Below, piece after piece: positions 5,928 to 6,058 of a DNA stretch of 6,058 bases. The stretch is from CAMLHU01 sp031393795 (GTDB lineage: Bacteria > Gemmatimonadota > Gemmatimonadetes > Gemmatimonadales > GWC2-71-9), in NCBI GenBank assembly GCA_031393795.1, contig JANMWE010000056.1, positions 1 to 6,058 of the forward strand. Direction: 5' to 3'. The position numbers and the translations under genes are program-made. Each line of letters opens with the position of its first letter. Position 1 is the stretch's first letter. The notes beneath the pieces were generated by a model. That model made no database searches. It was not told the origin of the DNA and worked only from the letters and a program-made list of their open reading frames with translations.

Positions 5928-6058
5928 ATGAATCGCAAGGGCTTTACCCTCATCGAACTCCTGATCGTTGTCGTCATCATCGGCATCCTGGCCGCGATCG
6001 CGATCCCGAAGTTCAGCAACACGAAGGAAAAGGCCGTCCTGGCCGCGATGAAGTCGGA
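5928..6058 (+). CDS. Type IV pilin or pseudopilin precursor (5' part, runs off the window)
   Basis: The visible 43 complete codons begin M-N-R-K-G-F-T-L-I-E-L-L, the class III (type IVa) prepilin signal. Prepilin peptidase PilD is expected to cut after G5, leaving an N-methylated phenylalanine with the conserved glutamate at mature position 5. A very short four-residue basic leader before the G is typical of type IVa pilins. The hydrophobic helix (about residues 6-26, ending A-I-P) anchors the subunit in the inner membrane before assembly and forms the core of the filament afterwards. The following K-F-S-N-T-K-E-K stretch continues the long N-terminal helix. The globular head is outside the window, so major pilin, minor pilin and type II secretion pseudopilin cannot be told apart by the protein alone. 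A dedicated sigma-54 promoter and a solitary start after a long leader favour a major pilin. It is divergent from the TMTC-like glycosyltransferase. Confidence 0.93.
   Translation, partial: MNRKGFTLIELLIVVVIIGILAAIAIPKFSNTKEKAVLAAMKS

Noticed and set aside
5713..5931. 72-codon open frame across the divergent intergenic region
   Set aside because: It has no recognisable domain, runs through the sigma-54 promoter and ends inside the pilin start, so it would not be part of the pilin transcript.

Overview
This is a GC-rich window from a bacterial chromosome. It holds four membrane or membrane-associated glycosyltransferase genes and the start of a type IV pilin gene. High GC, a GTG start, tightly packed genes, and a pilin N-terminus followed by P-K-F-S-N-T-K would fit Gemmatimonadota or a similar Gram-negative soil or freshwater lineage. 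That placement is an impression from sequence style, not from a marker gene.

Layout. Positions 1-284 (+) are the 3' end of a GT2 glycosyltransferase of the polyprenyl-phosphate sugar synthase (DPM1/ALG5-like) type. It overlaps by four bases (ATGA) a 678-residue polytopic GT-C glycosyltransferase at 281-2317 (+). Converging on it is a second GT-C glycosyltransferase (2291-3907, -), and the two stop ends overlap by 27 bases. Ten bases upstream of that gene, on the same strand, is a 576-residue protein with the signature motifs of the eukaryotic TMTC O-mannosyltransferase family plus a degenerate repeat-like tail (3918-5648, -). A 279-base divergent intergenic region (5649-5927) then leads to a type IV pilin/pseudopilin (5928 to beyond the window end, +). 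This region carries a near-consensus sigma-54 promoter, an AT-rich inverted repeat and a potential leader hairpin.

How the genes may work together. GT2 enzymes of this type load a sugar onto undecaprenyl or dolichyl phosphate at the cytoplasmic face. GT-C enzymes use such lipid-phosphate sugars on the outer face of the membrane, so the first two genes make a natural donor/transferase pair. The TMTC-like gene is the most notable: its eukaryotic relatives O-mannosylate proteins, and here it sits back-to-back with a pilin, an abundant secreted protein that is often O-glycosylated. The reading offered is a candidate protein O-glycosylation locus beside its possible substrate. The gene families are supported by visible motifs. 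The functional link to the pilin is inference from position only.

No RNA genes, mobile elements, CRISPR arrays or attachment sites were recognised. No gene-free stretch longer than 300 bases exists.
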